This document shows, in pieces, positions 45,545-56,644 of a stretch of 64,000 nucleotides of DNA. Position numbers and translations under genes: made by a program. Every line of letters starts with the position of its first letter. Position 1 is the first letter of the stretch. This DNA comes from Stenocarpella maydis (Eukaryota > Ascomycota > Sordariomycetes > Diaporthales > Diaporthaceae), in the NCBI GenBank assembly GCA_002270565.1, contig NQMI01000036.1, positions 62,001 to 126,000 on the forward strand. The letters run 5' to 3'. The notes under the pieces are model-generated. The model saw nothing but the letters and a program-made list of their open reading frames with translations. It did not search any database and was not told where the DNA came from.

Positions 45545-46930
45545 TCCGAAGGCTGGCTTCAATAGAGGCACTGCGAAAAGAGAGTGGCGGTTGATGAACT
45601 AAACCTGAAGAGAATAACCAAAAGAACAGCCAAGTGAAGCTGTCATTGACAAGCCACATACATATGCAGGACGATGGGACATTCTTATAACAAGCATCGA
45701 TGACCGCCACCAGGGGCAGCAATCAAGGTATATCGGACAAAAAATCCCACATGCGCCATCCGGTCTACCTTCCTGTCCGGAGAAAGCAACCGATTTTGGT
45801 GCCCGCCTCGGAGTTTGTACTGAATGAGGCTCATTCACGAAGTTTTCCACAGTTGCATGGCATCACCCAGAGCGGTTAACCGAGGCATTTCAAGATTGAA
45901 CACGACGGCGGAATACTTTGCATGTATGCATGATGTGCCCCCTTTTGGCTCAACCATCGTTTTGGCACAGATAAAGTGGTAGGACCACTCGCTCCCGAGG
46001 TCTGGATTGGAAGGCATCCGGAGCTTGGAGTGACCCCCCCCCCCGGACCCAAAGTCAACGTTATGAGTCAACCAATATCTCCATAATTAAGCAAAACCCC
46101 TCAAAATCAACTTTTCTTCATAAACATAATCTTTAATCCTGCAAACTAAAGCCTTTGCTCCGCACGGTCAACCCAGTATTAAGCCCAAAGCAACCGTCCA
46201 TCATGCGTCGACGACGTGAGTACCTCGGAGGACTTGGTATCTAATGTCTTTGATACCCATTGTCTACACATTACAATGGAAGAGTAGTGCAGATCTTTGT
46301 AGGTCATCTGGGGGTAAAAGGCGGCTCCGCTTGCGGGTCTACCACAGTACTCACCATACGCACGGCTACGGCACGAAGCCTCTCAGCCATTCCGCAGTAG
46401 TGAGGTTATCTAGTTTGGAATGGCGTGCAGCAATGTGGCGGTGTCCAAGGGGTATTTCTCCACAAGGGAAGGATTGTATGCCCATGTTGGTGGCCAACAA
46501 CAATGCCGCCAACGTTGAGGTTGACCAACAGGTTTCACAAAGGCCTGCTGCAGTCAATTTAACCTCTACTATAAGGGTAGTATCGGTTTTAATCCGATTA
46601 CAACCCCGTTAAAAAAAAAAGAGCAACAGCAGTCCCTTCATATAATTATAAACGCTTAGAGACCCAGCATTTAATAGGAAATAGAATACTAATAATAATA
46701 GAATTTAAAATATAATAGTTACTAATGCAATAATATTAGCATTATAATGCTAATAAGGAGGAGGTATATAGTGCTGCTATGGGCCTCGTGCAGGAGCTCT
46801 GGGCTGAAGAGAAGTCGGAAACCGCAGACAGTCAATAGATAATACAAGGCGGCCGAAGCCCCTCTGCTGTAAACTCAAGTCCTTCGGCTATTGCAGCACA
46901 GGCACCTCAATCTCACATTTCTATTCGTCT
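45545..46930. other. Intergenic, AT-rich toward the right
   Basis: No supported gene. 46600-46770 is strongly AT-rich with AATAATA words and looks like decayed repeat DNA. A C-run lies near 46036-46046. Confidence 0.45.
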
Positions 46931-48358
46931 GCTGTTTGCCACACTCGTCTGTCATAAAAGAAAAGACAGAAGAGCATTATGGCGCCGAACAGAACGGGTA
47001 CGGCTTGATTGTCGGCGGCGGCAGCACTGCAGGTCTCGTTGTGGCTACACGTTTAACTGAGAAGAGCCCCGATGTCTCCGTCCTTGTGCTAGAGGCTGGC
47101 AGCAACGGCTTGCAGGACCCAAGGATTGCTGTTCTGGCGATGTGGTCTGCCATCTTGGGCACCGAACCCGATTGGGACTTCGTGACGGCGCCGCAGGTGC
47201 GCCACGCCTGATCCTCCCCCAGAGTGTTGCTCTGCGAAATTTGCTGATATCACGACAGGAGAGCTCGGGTGGGCGTCAGGTCGGCCAGCCGCAAGGGCGC
47301 CTCCTGGGGGATCCGGCGGCCTGAACGCCGAGGTATTTGTCCCGCCCTCTACACCGGACTCCAATGAATGGGAGGCCCTGGGAAACGAGGGCCGGGGCTG
47401 GCAGTCTCTGAGTCCATACTTCGGCAAGTCCCCCACTCTGTTGCCACCGGATGCTAAACTGCGCGAGCATGCGGGCATCAACTGGATCGACGACAAGGCC
47501 ACAGCGACCGGTGGCCCGGTCCAGGCGAGTTTCACGGACTCGCCAGAGAATCCCGCCGGGCAAGGCCTGGGCCAAGGCTTCCGAGGCGCTCAGCGGCGGG
47601 ATTATTGCTGATCCGTTCAGTGGGCACTCACTCCACTGGTGCTTCAGCTGCCCGGCAAGCGTTAATGCCGCAACAAAGACGCGCAGCTACTCTGCTAGTG
47701 CCTACTATGCGCCAGCGGCCCAGCGGCCCAACGTGGAGGGCTCCTCTGGTGACTCGGCATGGGCAGCCCGTGCGGCCGTGTTTACCGACCAGGATGGCGA
47801 GCACCAGATCAAGGCAGGCAGCCGGGGCGTTCCAGACTCCGAGGCAGCCGGAGCTGTCAGGCGTCGGTGATAAATCTCGGCCTCAGAAGCTCGCTCTCAC
47901 CTGCAAGGCGGACGACCCCGGAGTCGGAGAGAACCTCCAGGACCACCTGATGACGGGTTTCAGCTTCGAAGTGGCTGACGGAATCATGACTGGTGATGCT
48001 CTCGTCCGGCAGGAGCCCGGGATACTTGAGCTATTCATGAAGATATACCAGAAGCCTCAAGCCGGACCACTTGCAAGCGGCGCGCTGATGAGCTACGCCT
48101 TCACGCCGAAGGAGTATCTCCGCGCCACGGCGCTTAGCAGCAATCTCCCCGCGGGATAAGGGCGGCGAGGTCGACGCGGAGCTGAGGGTATATGCCATAG
48201 GGTGGACGGTCTGCGGGTGGTGGATCCGAGCATGATGCCCCAAAATTATCCCGCAGGCCAACACGCAGACGACGGTGTATGCCGTTGCAGAGAAGGCGGC
48301 AGACCTGATTAAGCAGAGCTATGGCCTGGTCTACAAGACAGAGTCCACATATTCCTGA
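46931..48358 (+). pseudogene. GMC oxidoreductase relic
   Basis: The N-terminus reads YGLIVGGGSTAGLVVATRL (FAD-binding GGGSTAG) and VLVLEAGSNGLQDPRIA. A 62-bp GT-AG intron at 47197-47258 joins DFVTAPQ to ESSGGRQVGQPQGRLLG. A one-base loss in a G run near 47308-47313 shifts the frame to GLNAEVFVPPSTPDSNEWEA, an extra base near 47556 shifts it again to ALSGGIIADPFSG, and more shifts follow near 47635-47665. KTRSYSASAYYAPAAQRPN and ENLQDHLMTGFSFEVADG are recognisable GMC blocks. About 200 residues are missing around 48160, but the C-terminal NTQTTVYAVAEKAADLIK remains. GMC enzymes are FAD alcohol or aryl-alcohol oxidases and dehydrogenases. Some shifts lie in G runs and could be sequencing errors, but the internal deletion argues for real decay. 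Confidence 0.8.
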
Positions 48359-48519
48359 ATGTATAAATAGTATTTATGTGAAAAACACATTAACGCTGTT
48401 GCGTGGGTCGAGACGCAGATGGAGTTCACGTTGGACGCCAGCCGTGAACCAAGCAGACCCGTTTTCCTCTTCCTCTTTTCGGCTCGGGCCCGACCGCAAC
48501 CACGGACCGAGCGAACGCG

Positions 48520-48555
<36 letters not shown>

Positions 48556-49207
48556 GGGCCTCTTTTATTTTAGTACCCCCACAGTGACCACACCAAGGGC
48601 AAACGAACTTTTAAAAGCGGCAACGTCCGGCCCTCGTGGCGCCCAGGAACCGCGCATTATAGCTCGGGCCGCCAGACTTGGGCCAAAGAGGGACAACGGC
48701 TCGTCGATATTGTGGCCAGCCGGATCATCATCGCGCCCATAGAGGCGGATGGAGAGAGCGTGTGAGAGAATACGACTCATCAGTCTCACTTGGCGTTGTG
48801 TCTGTACCCTCGGGACAGAACAGGGGGCCTCTGCTGAGCCCACACCACTGCCGAGAGGTCGCCTAATCCATCCTAAGCTTCCTTCGCCGCGCCTCCGCTG
48901 GCATTAAATCATGTGCCCGCTTCCGCGTCCCGGTGGGGGGGGGGGGTCTCTTGTGCCCTCGACACCCGCGGGACACTCTGGTCTCTCTCTAGTAGGGCAG
49001 GAGTAACAAGATTCACCGTTGTACATGCACGCCGTGAGGAGTGGATTTGTTTGTCTTGTATATACACACGTCCATCGCAGGTATCGTGACATCGGTCGCA
49101 GCACGGGGCGCATCTCACCAGACCCGTTGTGGCCCCCGGAGAATCCCACGTCTCCCCTCTCTGCCCCAATCCCCCGGTGTCCATCCCGCCGAGCTGACCG
49201 GGCCTAG
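48359..49207. other. Intergenic with 32-base A tract
   Basis: Poly(A) at 48520-48551 and a long G-run near 48935-48947. It should contain the promoter of the methyltransferase gene. No gene seen. Confidence 0.5.
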
Positions 49208-50701
49208 ATGGCAGACTCCAACGTGGGCCGAGGTGGCATCGCCCAAGAGCCGTCGTCATCAGGCGCAGCGGACGGCTCCGGGGCGGGCGGCCTCGCTGCC
49301 TCAGAGGCACAGCACGGCTTCCACCTGCCCGCCCATCTCGACGTGTCGGACGGTTCAGGGGTAAGCCCGCACGCGTGTCGCCGGGTGCCTCGCATTATGA
49401 ATCCAGAGCGCTGACGCGGCTTCTTAGGGAGAGGATCATGACTCTGGCCTCGGGTTCTCATTTGCGTAGGCGACATCTCACTTATATCCATTCATCCACC
49501 CACCCTTGGTCGGCCCTGGCGGGCCGGCTTCTCCTGAGCACGCCTGCAGGCTCACTGCGCTGCAGCCCGCTGCAGCTGGAGATCATGTGTACGGCCGGGC
49601 ATGCCCCCGCGGGAGAGACCCTGCAGATGAGACGCTCGTACAGCCGTGCCGACGCCCGTATGCTGATGATGATCTATGCCTCCACTGCAGTGACTCGACG
49701 ACATCCTTGGATACAAACCTCTACAGGTTCATACAGGAGAATGGGCGCACCTATCACGCGTTCAACTCAGACAGTAGGCCACAGCCACGCCGGCTCCTCC
49801 GTGCCCACCCGCCAGCCGCTGACCAGGCGACACAGAATACCTGCTCCCCAACGACGAGGTCGAGCAGCAGCGCCTCGACCTGCAGCACCAGACCTTCAGG
49901 ATCTTCCTCGACGGCAGGCTGCACCTCGCCCCGCTGGTCTACCCGCGGCGCGTCATGGACCTCGGCACGGGGACGGGCATCTGGGCCATCGAGTTTGCGC
50001 AGGAGTACCCCGGCTCGACCGTGGTCGGCACCGACCTGTCGCCCATCCAGCCGGCCATGGTCCCGGGCAACTGCAGCTTCGAGATCGGCGACGCCGAGGA
50101 GGCCGACTGGGGCTTCGACACGCCCTTCGACTACATCCACGCGCGCGCCATGGTGACGTGCTTCAAGGACGGCCGCAGCATCCTCCGCCACGTCTGGGAC
50201 AACCTCGCCCCGGGGGGCTACTTTGAGCTGCAGGACCCCTGCATGCCCATGCGGTGCGACGACGGGACCATGGAGGGCACCGCGCTCGGCGAGTGGAACC
50301 GCCTCATGGACGAGGGGATGCTGCGCACGGGCAAGGACCTGCGGTCGAACCTCGAGTGGGGGTCCTACATGCGCGAGATGGGCTTCGAGGGCGTCGTCGA
50401 GAGGCACGGCGCCTGCGCCTTCAACACGTGGCCCCGCGGCGACAAGAACAAGCTGCTGGGCGCCATGTGCTGCCAGAACCTGCTCGAGGGCGTGCAGAGC
50501 ATGTCGCTCGCCCTCTTCACCCGCGTGCTCGGCTGGAGCTCCGACGACGTCCTGGCCTTCCTCGTCGGCGTCAAGAGGGACCTGATGGACAAGAAGATAC
50601 ACTCGTACTGCGGCGTGTACTTCGTCTATGGCAGGAAGCCGTTTGATCATGACCTGCCGAGGGGGGATGTGGGGGGGCCTGCGGCTGACGGTGCGTCGTG
50701 A
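49208..50701 (+). CDS. LaeA-like SAM-dependent methyltransferase
   Basis: Exons 49208-49360, 49428-49465, 49691-49773 and 49836-50701 (379 aa), with introns of 67, 225 and 62 bp. The tiny exon 2 links GSGGEDHDSGLGFSFADSTT to NLYRFIQENGRTYHAF, then YLLPNDEVEQQRLDLQHQ. This N-terminal layout is common to LaeA-like fungal methyltransferases. The SAM-binding core is VMDLGTGTGIWAIEFAQEYP, VGTDLSPIQPAMVP, then FEIGDAEEADW and FDYIHARAM. The C-terminal part includes VYFVYGRKPF. Family members are often tied to secondary metabolism or found in biosynthetic clusters, but most are not LaeA itself. The substrate is unknown. The nearest upstream genes are two broken ones (GMC, GH10). Confidence 0.85.
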
Positions 50702-51363
50702 GGCATCCGGCTGCGCGACGACTGGGCCGGGGAGCCGCACCGCTTGATGTCATCTGCTTCTACCACGTCGCTTAGAACAAATCCGACTGGGGTGGCATGT
50801 CGTCCCTGTCCCTTCACATGTCCGCCTACGGGTCAGCATCCTATGTGCACAAAATGGTCTATCCAAGGCACACAAAATGCGGGCATACGATACAGACGCG
50901 TCCCCGGGGCCAGCCATAACTGATGTATGAACACCAGGACGTATACACGAGGTGGGTATTATCGAAACATATTATTGCTACAAATATGTCCCTTTAAAAT
51001 TCATTACAACGCCTTTCCGAGCCAGTCTATCATGTCATTCCGCGAGGCATGGGCTTGACAGTAGAGCTCCAACCCCCTTGCCCCCCCCCCCCCAAAAAAA
51101 ATACCGCTGTTTGTGCCCCATGCCATGATGCAGTTGGATTTTGAAACGGGTAAAAAAATGGAGCGCCAAAGGAGTGGTATAAACATTTATGACGCCTAAC
51201 GATCTCATGTCCAAGTCACAACCGGTGGTATCAATGCCCTTTCCGCCTCATTTTTTGCTTTTCATCTCAGAATGGTATTATCTTCGTGCAATACCCCTTA
51301 AAATGTCGTTCGTGTTGCCTTTTTCGTAAATACGAGGAATATGAGACAGACAAAGGCTTCTTC
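50702..51363. other. Convergent intergenic spacer
   Basis: 3' UTRs of the methyltransferase and arrestin genes, with a C/A homopolymer near 51080-51103. Nothing else seen. Confidence 0.5.
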
Positions 51364-54300
51364 CTAGGAAGCGCTGTCGGTTCCATTTCTCCTCACCACC
51401 CCAGCCATACTCAAGGCAAAGTTGGCTGGGGGTCTCTCGATTTCGAAGCTCCTGCTCGGTAGGAGCCTCCCGCCAGGGGTGCGCGGGTTGGCCACATTGA
51501 CCGTTCCTGCTCGGCTCACGGTCCTCGCCGGTCTTTGCTCGTCAGCCGAGTCCGAGTCCGACTCGACCTCCGTGTCTTCACCCTCGTCTGCCACCGGACG
51601 CGCTGGAGGCGTGATGTCGTCGGTACCGTTGCCACCTGGGCCACTGGCACCTGCAGCTAAGTAGTCGTCCTCGACGTGACCCGAATTCGGGTCTTCGTAG
51701 TGAGACAGCCGCTTGAAGTAGTCCGCCAAACCGTCGACGCTTGGAGTGCCCACCACGATATCGTAGTTGGGCGGAGGCGTGGGAAGTGGCGGAGGCGCCT
51801 CGTCATAGTCAAATGGTGGCGGGTCGAAGGAAGGGTAACGAAGCAGGTGGATCGGCCTGGGACTGCACTCCTGGTCTCGCACTCTCTGCAGGGGGTTCGG
51901 GGATACGGGGTTCACGTTCGCGCCTGCACCGCCTGCGGCGGCCGTTGTTGGGGATGAGGCGGTAGGAGACGCGGCACTTGAGTTGCCGTTGATCCCTTGT
52001 GAGGATGTATGCAGATGAGCCGCCTGCGGTGGCATGGGCAGCGCGGCGTTGACAGGTGCCGTGTCAACGAGGCTGCCGCTGGAGTTGTCTGGTGTGGTTC
52101 CCGAGTTGAAGACATGTGCATCTGGGCAGCCGCATGAGGTCTGTTGGCGGAATCCGCTGGTGTCCGGACTGTTGTACTCGGGCAAGGCTGTGTTTGCCTG
52201 TGTCGCGCGACAGTTCAGAACCGTGAAGGGAGAGTCAATGCTGATCTCAAAGTGCCGTCTTCGTTTGCCAGCCGGGTCGTCTGGGTCGATGCGCGAGATA
52301 CGCATCACAATCTTCATCCAGTGGTACACGTTGACATTTTTCCAGCTGCAGTCGGGATGCAGCCTCAGAGACTTATCCTTGGCCATCATTTCGCATGTTG
52401 GCATCTGAACGTTCATCTCCATCTCCGTCGGACCCCAATACGTCTCGAGGCCCAGATCCAGGTCACCAAGCAAGTTCTCAGTGGGCTCGGGGAGAGGTGC
52501 CGCCGACGAATGCGTGCGCTGGGCTTCGGCGGTCCTCCTGCGCTGCGCAGCCTGACGTGCAACTTCTCGCTCATCAGGAGACAGCTCGCCACCGCTGAGG
52601 ATGCGCAGCTGGCTGGACTCGTACTGTTTGTCGAGGGGTTTCCCGGCGGTCTTCTCGAGTAACAAGATCTTTCGTCCGGGGTCCTTTCTTGTCACCTTCC
52701 TGTCATTGGTCCAGTACTCGATGGCTTCGGTGACGAACACCTTCAGCTTGTGCACCTGCACCTTGGCGAGAGGTGTGAGCTTGAAGGCGATGGGGATCTT
52801 GGCGCCGATGGGGAACGACTTCCCCGATATCATGATGTCGTAATGCAGTTGGTCTTCCCATTGTCGAGATATTGAAATCGGTTCCGAGGTCTCGAGTGAC
52901 ATCTGGTCAGGGACGCGGACGATCGAGACCTCCTTTGTGCCATGGAGGTTGGGCTTGAAGGCGCCAGCACGCTCGACAGCTGCCTCGAGCTCCCACTTGA
53001 CGGAGCCGTACTGGAGCTTGATGGTCTCCAGCTGGTGGTGGTCGATGGGTAGCTCGAACGAGTACTCATACACGCCTGGGAAAAACACCTTGAACCCCCT
53101 GGCCTGAACCTGATGTGCCACCGGGGATTCGCCTTTGCCAAAACTCCTCGATTCGACGGAGCGCAGAGACAGACGCTTCAGCTCTTTGGCGGACATGTTC
53201 GAACGCTGCCTGCTGCCCATCTGGAGGACAGACGCAGAATCACCAGGGCTTAGGGATGACCGGCTAAGATTCAGATTCATGGGTGTGCCCTTGAGTTTGT
53301 ACGTGCATTGGTTCCCGTACTCTGTCTCCCAGCCGTCATGCATAGCGTGGAAGAATGTCAGAGCCTGGGTTCGCAATGACTCCTCCTCGTACATGTCAAC
53401 CTTTAGTGGGGGGATCCCTTCAGGCCATTCCGTGCGCGCCTTGCCCAAGAGCTTCAAGGTGACCGATTTCACCTTTGTGTTCTTGGAGACATTGAGTTGC
53501 AGTTTACCGCGGAGGAGTGCCGTGGAGTTGTGGCTCTCGTGCCGCGTGTGACCGTCATGGTCAAGGCCCGTCAAAAAGACGTTGGGCTCGGCCAGAATGA
53601 TGGTGCATGACAGGCCACTGCCAGACGCTATGGGCTTAGGCTGTTGGATCTCCTGAACCGAGGAGCTAACCACACTCTTTGCCGACCTGACAGACATGAA
53701 ACTGTTCCGGCGGGAATGGCCAGCTCCGATGCCCGGTCCGGTTGACAGGCGGGGCACCCTCAGAGGAACGTCCGCCATTGTGGATGAGGACGGCCTGGTA
53801 ACAGCGGGTGCTGACGGCGGAGAAGTGACAGGTGCGGCTACCGGGCTCCGTGTTGCTGCGGTGTCGGCTAGAGCAGGATCACCGGGCACAGCAGCTTCGT
53901 GCTCGTGCTCGTGCTCGGGGATGGGGAGCTCTGCCGGGGGGGCGGTCGTGGATCGTCGTCCGGGGGCCTGGGATACCGGAGTCGACTGCGGTTGGAGTTC
54001 AGCAATTGGTGACGAGGAGTCGTCGCCTGTGGGAGTGTCCTCTACCCTAGACAGCCGGCTCGTAACGCTCAACCAGCTGACAGGTCGTACCCTTGTCCTC
54101 GCTTGGGGCCGTGGCCGCGCAATTGGCGCGGTCGTGCCGTCAGGGCCTTCCGAGTATTTTTGTGACTCCGGGGGCTGAAATGCTGACTTGAGCTTGCTGA
54201 GGAGGCTGCCGACCCGCTTGTCGCCCGGGGTCCTCTTTTCCTGTTCTCTCTGCTTGCGCTTCTTGTCCTCCTGTTCACGTTGCCTCTTCTGCTTCTCTTC

Positions 54301-54618
54301 CTGTTTCTTCCTGTCCTCTTCCTCCTTCTTCCGCTTTTCCTCTTCTCTCTTCTTTTGCCTCTCGACGTCTCGGGGCGTTGGTTTCGGTCGCAGCTCTTGG
54401 GGGACGAATCCGGAAGGGTATGAGACTATATGTATGGAGTGGGGGCGGCGTGGGCGGGGCCCGATGTGAGGTGCCGGGAGGCTCGGGCTCGATGGGGTGG
54501 CAGAGCGACGGGCCCGCCTATCTGAAGAAGTCTGAGGCGTGTAATAGACTGCGCCCCTCGACGAGTAATAATAAGGTTCAGGTCTTCTAGGGGGGGTAGT
54601 ATCTGTTGCTACAGACAT
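51364..54618 (-). CDS. Alpha-arrestin (ubiquitin-ligase adaptor)
   Basis: Uninterrupted 1084-aa frame from ATG 54618. Residues 1-80 are Ser/Pro-rich. About 85-130 is a Lys/Glu/Arg-rich, coiled-coil-like stretch. A disordered region follows to about 320. The arrestin N domain starts near SCTIILAEPNVFLTGLD and GKLQLNVSKNTKVKSVTLKL. The C domain includes GVYEYSFELPIDHH and IPIAFKLTPLAKVQVHKLKV. The tail is disordered and holds a PPNY motif (PPxY) after APPPLPTP, the docking site for Nedd4/Rsp5-type WW domains. Family members (Rod1/Rog3/CreD and related) bring HECT ubiquitin ligase to plasma-membrane transporters for endocytosis. Which subfamily is unclear. The first ~51 codons are also present in the duplicated block next to the N. 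Confidence 0.87.
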   Translation of the reverse strand: MSVATDTTPPRRPEPYYYSSRGAVYYTPQTSSDRRARRSATPSSPSLPAPHIGPRPRRPHSIHIVSYPSGFVPQELRPKPTPRDVERQKKREEEKRKKEEEDRKKQEEKQKRQREQEDKKRKQREQEKRTPGDKRVGSLLSKLKSAFQPPESQKYSEGPDGTTAPIARPRPQARTRVRPVSWLSVTSRLSRVEDTPTGDDSSSPIAELQPQSTPVSQAPGRRSTTAPPAELPIPEHEHEHEAAVPGDPALADTAATRSPVAAPVTSPPSAPAVTRPSSSTMADVPLRVPRLSTGPGIGAGHSRRNSFMSVRSAKSVVSSSVQEIQQPKPIASGSGLSCTIILAEPNVFLTGLDHDGHTRHESHNSTALLRGKLQLNVSKNTKVKSVTLKLLGKARTEWPEGIPPLKVDMYEEESLRTQALTFFHAMHDGWETEYGNQCTYKLKGTPMNLNLSRSSLSPGDSASVLQMGSRQRSNMSAKELKRLSLRSVESRSFGKGESPVAHQVQARGFKVFFPGVYEYSFELPIDHHQLETIKLQYGSVKWELEAAVERAGAFKPNLHGTKEVSIVRVPDQMSLETSEPISISRQWEDQLHYDIMISGKSFPIGAKIPIAFKLTPLAKVQVHKLKVFVTEAIEYWTNDRKVTRKDPGRKILLLEKTAGKPLDKQYESSQLRILSGGELSPDEREVARQAAQRRRTAEAQRTHSSAAPLPEPTENLLGDLDLGLETYWGPTEMEMNVQMPTCEMMAKDKSLRLHPDCSWKNVNVYHWMKIVMRISRIDPDDPAGKRRRHFEISIDSPFTVLNCRATQANTALPEYNSPDTSGFRQQTSCGCPDAHVFNSGTTPDNSSGSLVDTAPVNAALPMPPQAAHLHTSSQGINGNSSAASPTASSPTTAAAGGAGANVNPVSPNPLQRVRDQECSPRPIHLLRYPSFDPPPFDYDEAPPPLPTPPPNYDIVVGTPSVDGLADYFKRLSHYEDPNSGHVEDDYLAAGASGPGGNGTDDITPPARPVADEGEDTEVESDSDSADEQRPARTVSRAGTVNVANPRTPGGRLLPSRSFEIERPPANFALSMAGVVRRNGTDSAS

Positions 54619-55550
54619 TATGAGAGACTAGTTAGAGCTGAGGTCCCAGACAAAAAAAGGCAATGCTCAGCTCAGAGAGAGAGAGAGAGAGAGAGAGATG
54701 CAGTGATGACCAACTTGGGGAATCACGGGAGGCATCCAAGTATAAGTTATGTATGTCCAGACCGGCTCTGGTCGACATTATGGCGACTTAAAGGTATGAC
54801 GACGAGCGGGCAAAGCCAGGGTGCAGGGAGCAAAGTGCCCTGAGCCGATACGATTGGGTTTGCTAGATTTTTGCAAAGGAGATGCTGTGGGCGAAGGGGT
54901 ACGAGAAGATGCGCTGGCAAGCGTAAGGCATCAAGGGGTGAGGTTGTGGGAAGGGATCGCCGGAGTTCCCTAGACTCCAGGCGAGGCTTGCGATAACCCG
55001 AGACGGTGGATCGTTCGAGGGGCACTAACGCGGGTAGCGAGGTGCACAGTCGCAGCGGCATTGAAGCATAAAAACCAGAGCAGCAGAGACTGACGATGGG
55101 CGGTGGGGAGGGTGAAAATGACGGTCAGGAATGGATGCATGTATTGGGAGGGAGGGATTGAGAGGGCGGGCAGCAGGCAAGCAGGCAAGCATTCAAGCAG
55201 AGCATAAAGTGAGGCAAGGCAAGACAGGGCCGGCCGAGAAAAAGGTAGGGAATGCAAACTCACGGGATCCCTGGCTGTGAATCACAAAGCCATAATTAAT
55301 TACCACGCTGTACCTGTCATATGTGGGAGAGAGGTATGTCGCAGATTGAAAAGTATGCGCATGTGCTCCCGAGAATGTTTTACGCGGGATGTACCACGAC
55401 CACTGGAGCACAGAAGGCGGGCGGGACTGACGAGGGCCCAAGGTTCAGAGCTTCGGATGACGGCAGGCGCACGCGAGGACTGTGGTAGACATGTAGGTAC
55501 TCGGTGGTACACCGGTGCGGTAGAGGAGCAGAGAAGACCCAAGCAGAGTA
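54465..55550. repeat. Direct repeat copy 1 (1,086 bp), arrestin 5' end and promoter
   Basis: Matches 55559-56644 at a constant offset of 1,094 bp from end to end, with no difference seen by eye. That includes the GA microsatellite. It spans the first ~51 codons of the arrestin gene plus about 930 bp upstream. Only TACCCTA and one N separate the copies. Confidence 0.92.
54674..54698. repeat. GA dinucleotide microsatellite
   Basis: About 12 AG units roughly 60 bp upstream of the arrestin ATG. It is repeated at the same length at 55768-55792 in the second copy. Confidence 0.9.
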
Positions 55551-55557
55551 TACCCTA

Positions 55558-55558
55558 N
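55558..55558. other. Single N between the two repeat copies
   Basis: The only ambiguous base noticed in the window. It sits exactly at the join of the two repeat copies, so it marks a likely contig join. Confidence 0.95.
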
Positions 55559-55712
55559 TGTGAGGTGCCGGGAGGCTCGGGCTCGATGGGGTGGCAGAGC
55601 GACGGGCCCGCCTATCTGAAGAAGTCTGAGGCGTGTAATAGACTGCGCCCCTCGACGAGTAATAATAAGGTTCAGGTCTTCTAGGGGGGGTAGTATCTGT
55701 TGCTACAGACAT
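55559..55712 (-). pseudogene. Second copy of the arrestin 5' end (truncated)
   Basis: ATG 55712 opens the same N-terminus as the arrestin gene (MSVATDTTPPRRPEPYYYSS). It stays identical for about 51 codons, until the sequence reaches the N. There is no arrestin domain behind it. It is either a true partial duplication or an assembly artefact. Confidence 0.85.
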
Positions 55713-56644
55713 TATGAGAGACTAGTTAGAGCTGAGGTCCCAGACAAAAAAAGGCAATGCTCAGCTCAGAGAGAGAGAGAGAGAGAGAGAGATGCAGTGA
55801 TGACCAACTTGGGGAATCACGGGAGGCATCCAAGTATAAGTTATGTATGTCCAGACCGGCTCTGGTCGACATTATGGCGACTTAAAGGTATGACGACGAG
55901 CGGGCAAAGCCAGGGTGCAGGGAGCAAAGTGCCCTGAGCCGATACGATTGGGTTTGCTAGATTTTTGCAAAGGAGATGCTGTGGGCGAAGGGGTACGAGA
56001 AGATGCGCTGGCAAGCGTAAGGCATCAAGGGGTGAGGTTGTGGGAAGGGATCGCCGGAGTTCCCTAGACTCCAGGCGAGGCTTGCGATAACCCGAGACGG
56101 TGGATCGTTCGAGGGGCACTAACGCGGGTAGCGAGGTGCACAGTCGCAGCGGCATTGAAGCATAAAAACCAGAGCAGCAGAGACTGACGATGGGCGGTGG
56201 GGAGGGTGAAAATGACGGTCAGGAATGGATGCATGTATTGGGAGGGAGGGATTGAGAGGGCGGGCAGCAGGCAAGCAGGCAAGCATTCAAGCAGAGCATA
56301 AAGTGAGGCAAGGCAAGACAGGGCCGGCCGAGAAAAAGGTAGGGAATGCAAACTCACGGGATCCCTGGCTGTGAATCACAAAGCCATAATTAATTACCAC
56401 GCTGTACCTGTCATATGTGGGAGAGAGGTATGTCGCAGATTGAAAAGTATGCGCATGTGCTCCCGAGAATGTTTTACGCGGGATGTACCACGACCACTGG
56501 AGCACAGAAGGCGGGCGGGACTGACGAGGGCCCAAGGTTCAGAGCTTCGGATGACGGCAGGCGCACGCGAGGACTGTGGTAGACATGTAGGTACTCGGTG
56601 GTACACCGGTGCGGTAGAGGAGCAGAGAAGACCCAAGCAGAGTA
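55559..56644. repeat. Direct repeat copy 2 (1,086 bp)
   Basis: Counterpart of 54465-55550. Beyond 56644 the sequence becomes unique (AAGACACAACACAGC). Confidence 0.92.

Noticed and set aside
46500..46620. Possible LTR end (TGTTGG...CCAACA words) before the AT-rich tract
   Set aside because: No paired LTR, primer-binding site or retroelement coding was found.
49754..50740. 328-codon minus frame opposite the methyltransferase
   Set aside because: Antisense of a GC-rich gene with clear SAM motifs on the + strand.
55551..55558. TACCCTA-N between the two repeat copies as a telomere-type seam
   Set aside because: A single CCCTA unit is too short to call; contig overlap explains the join better.
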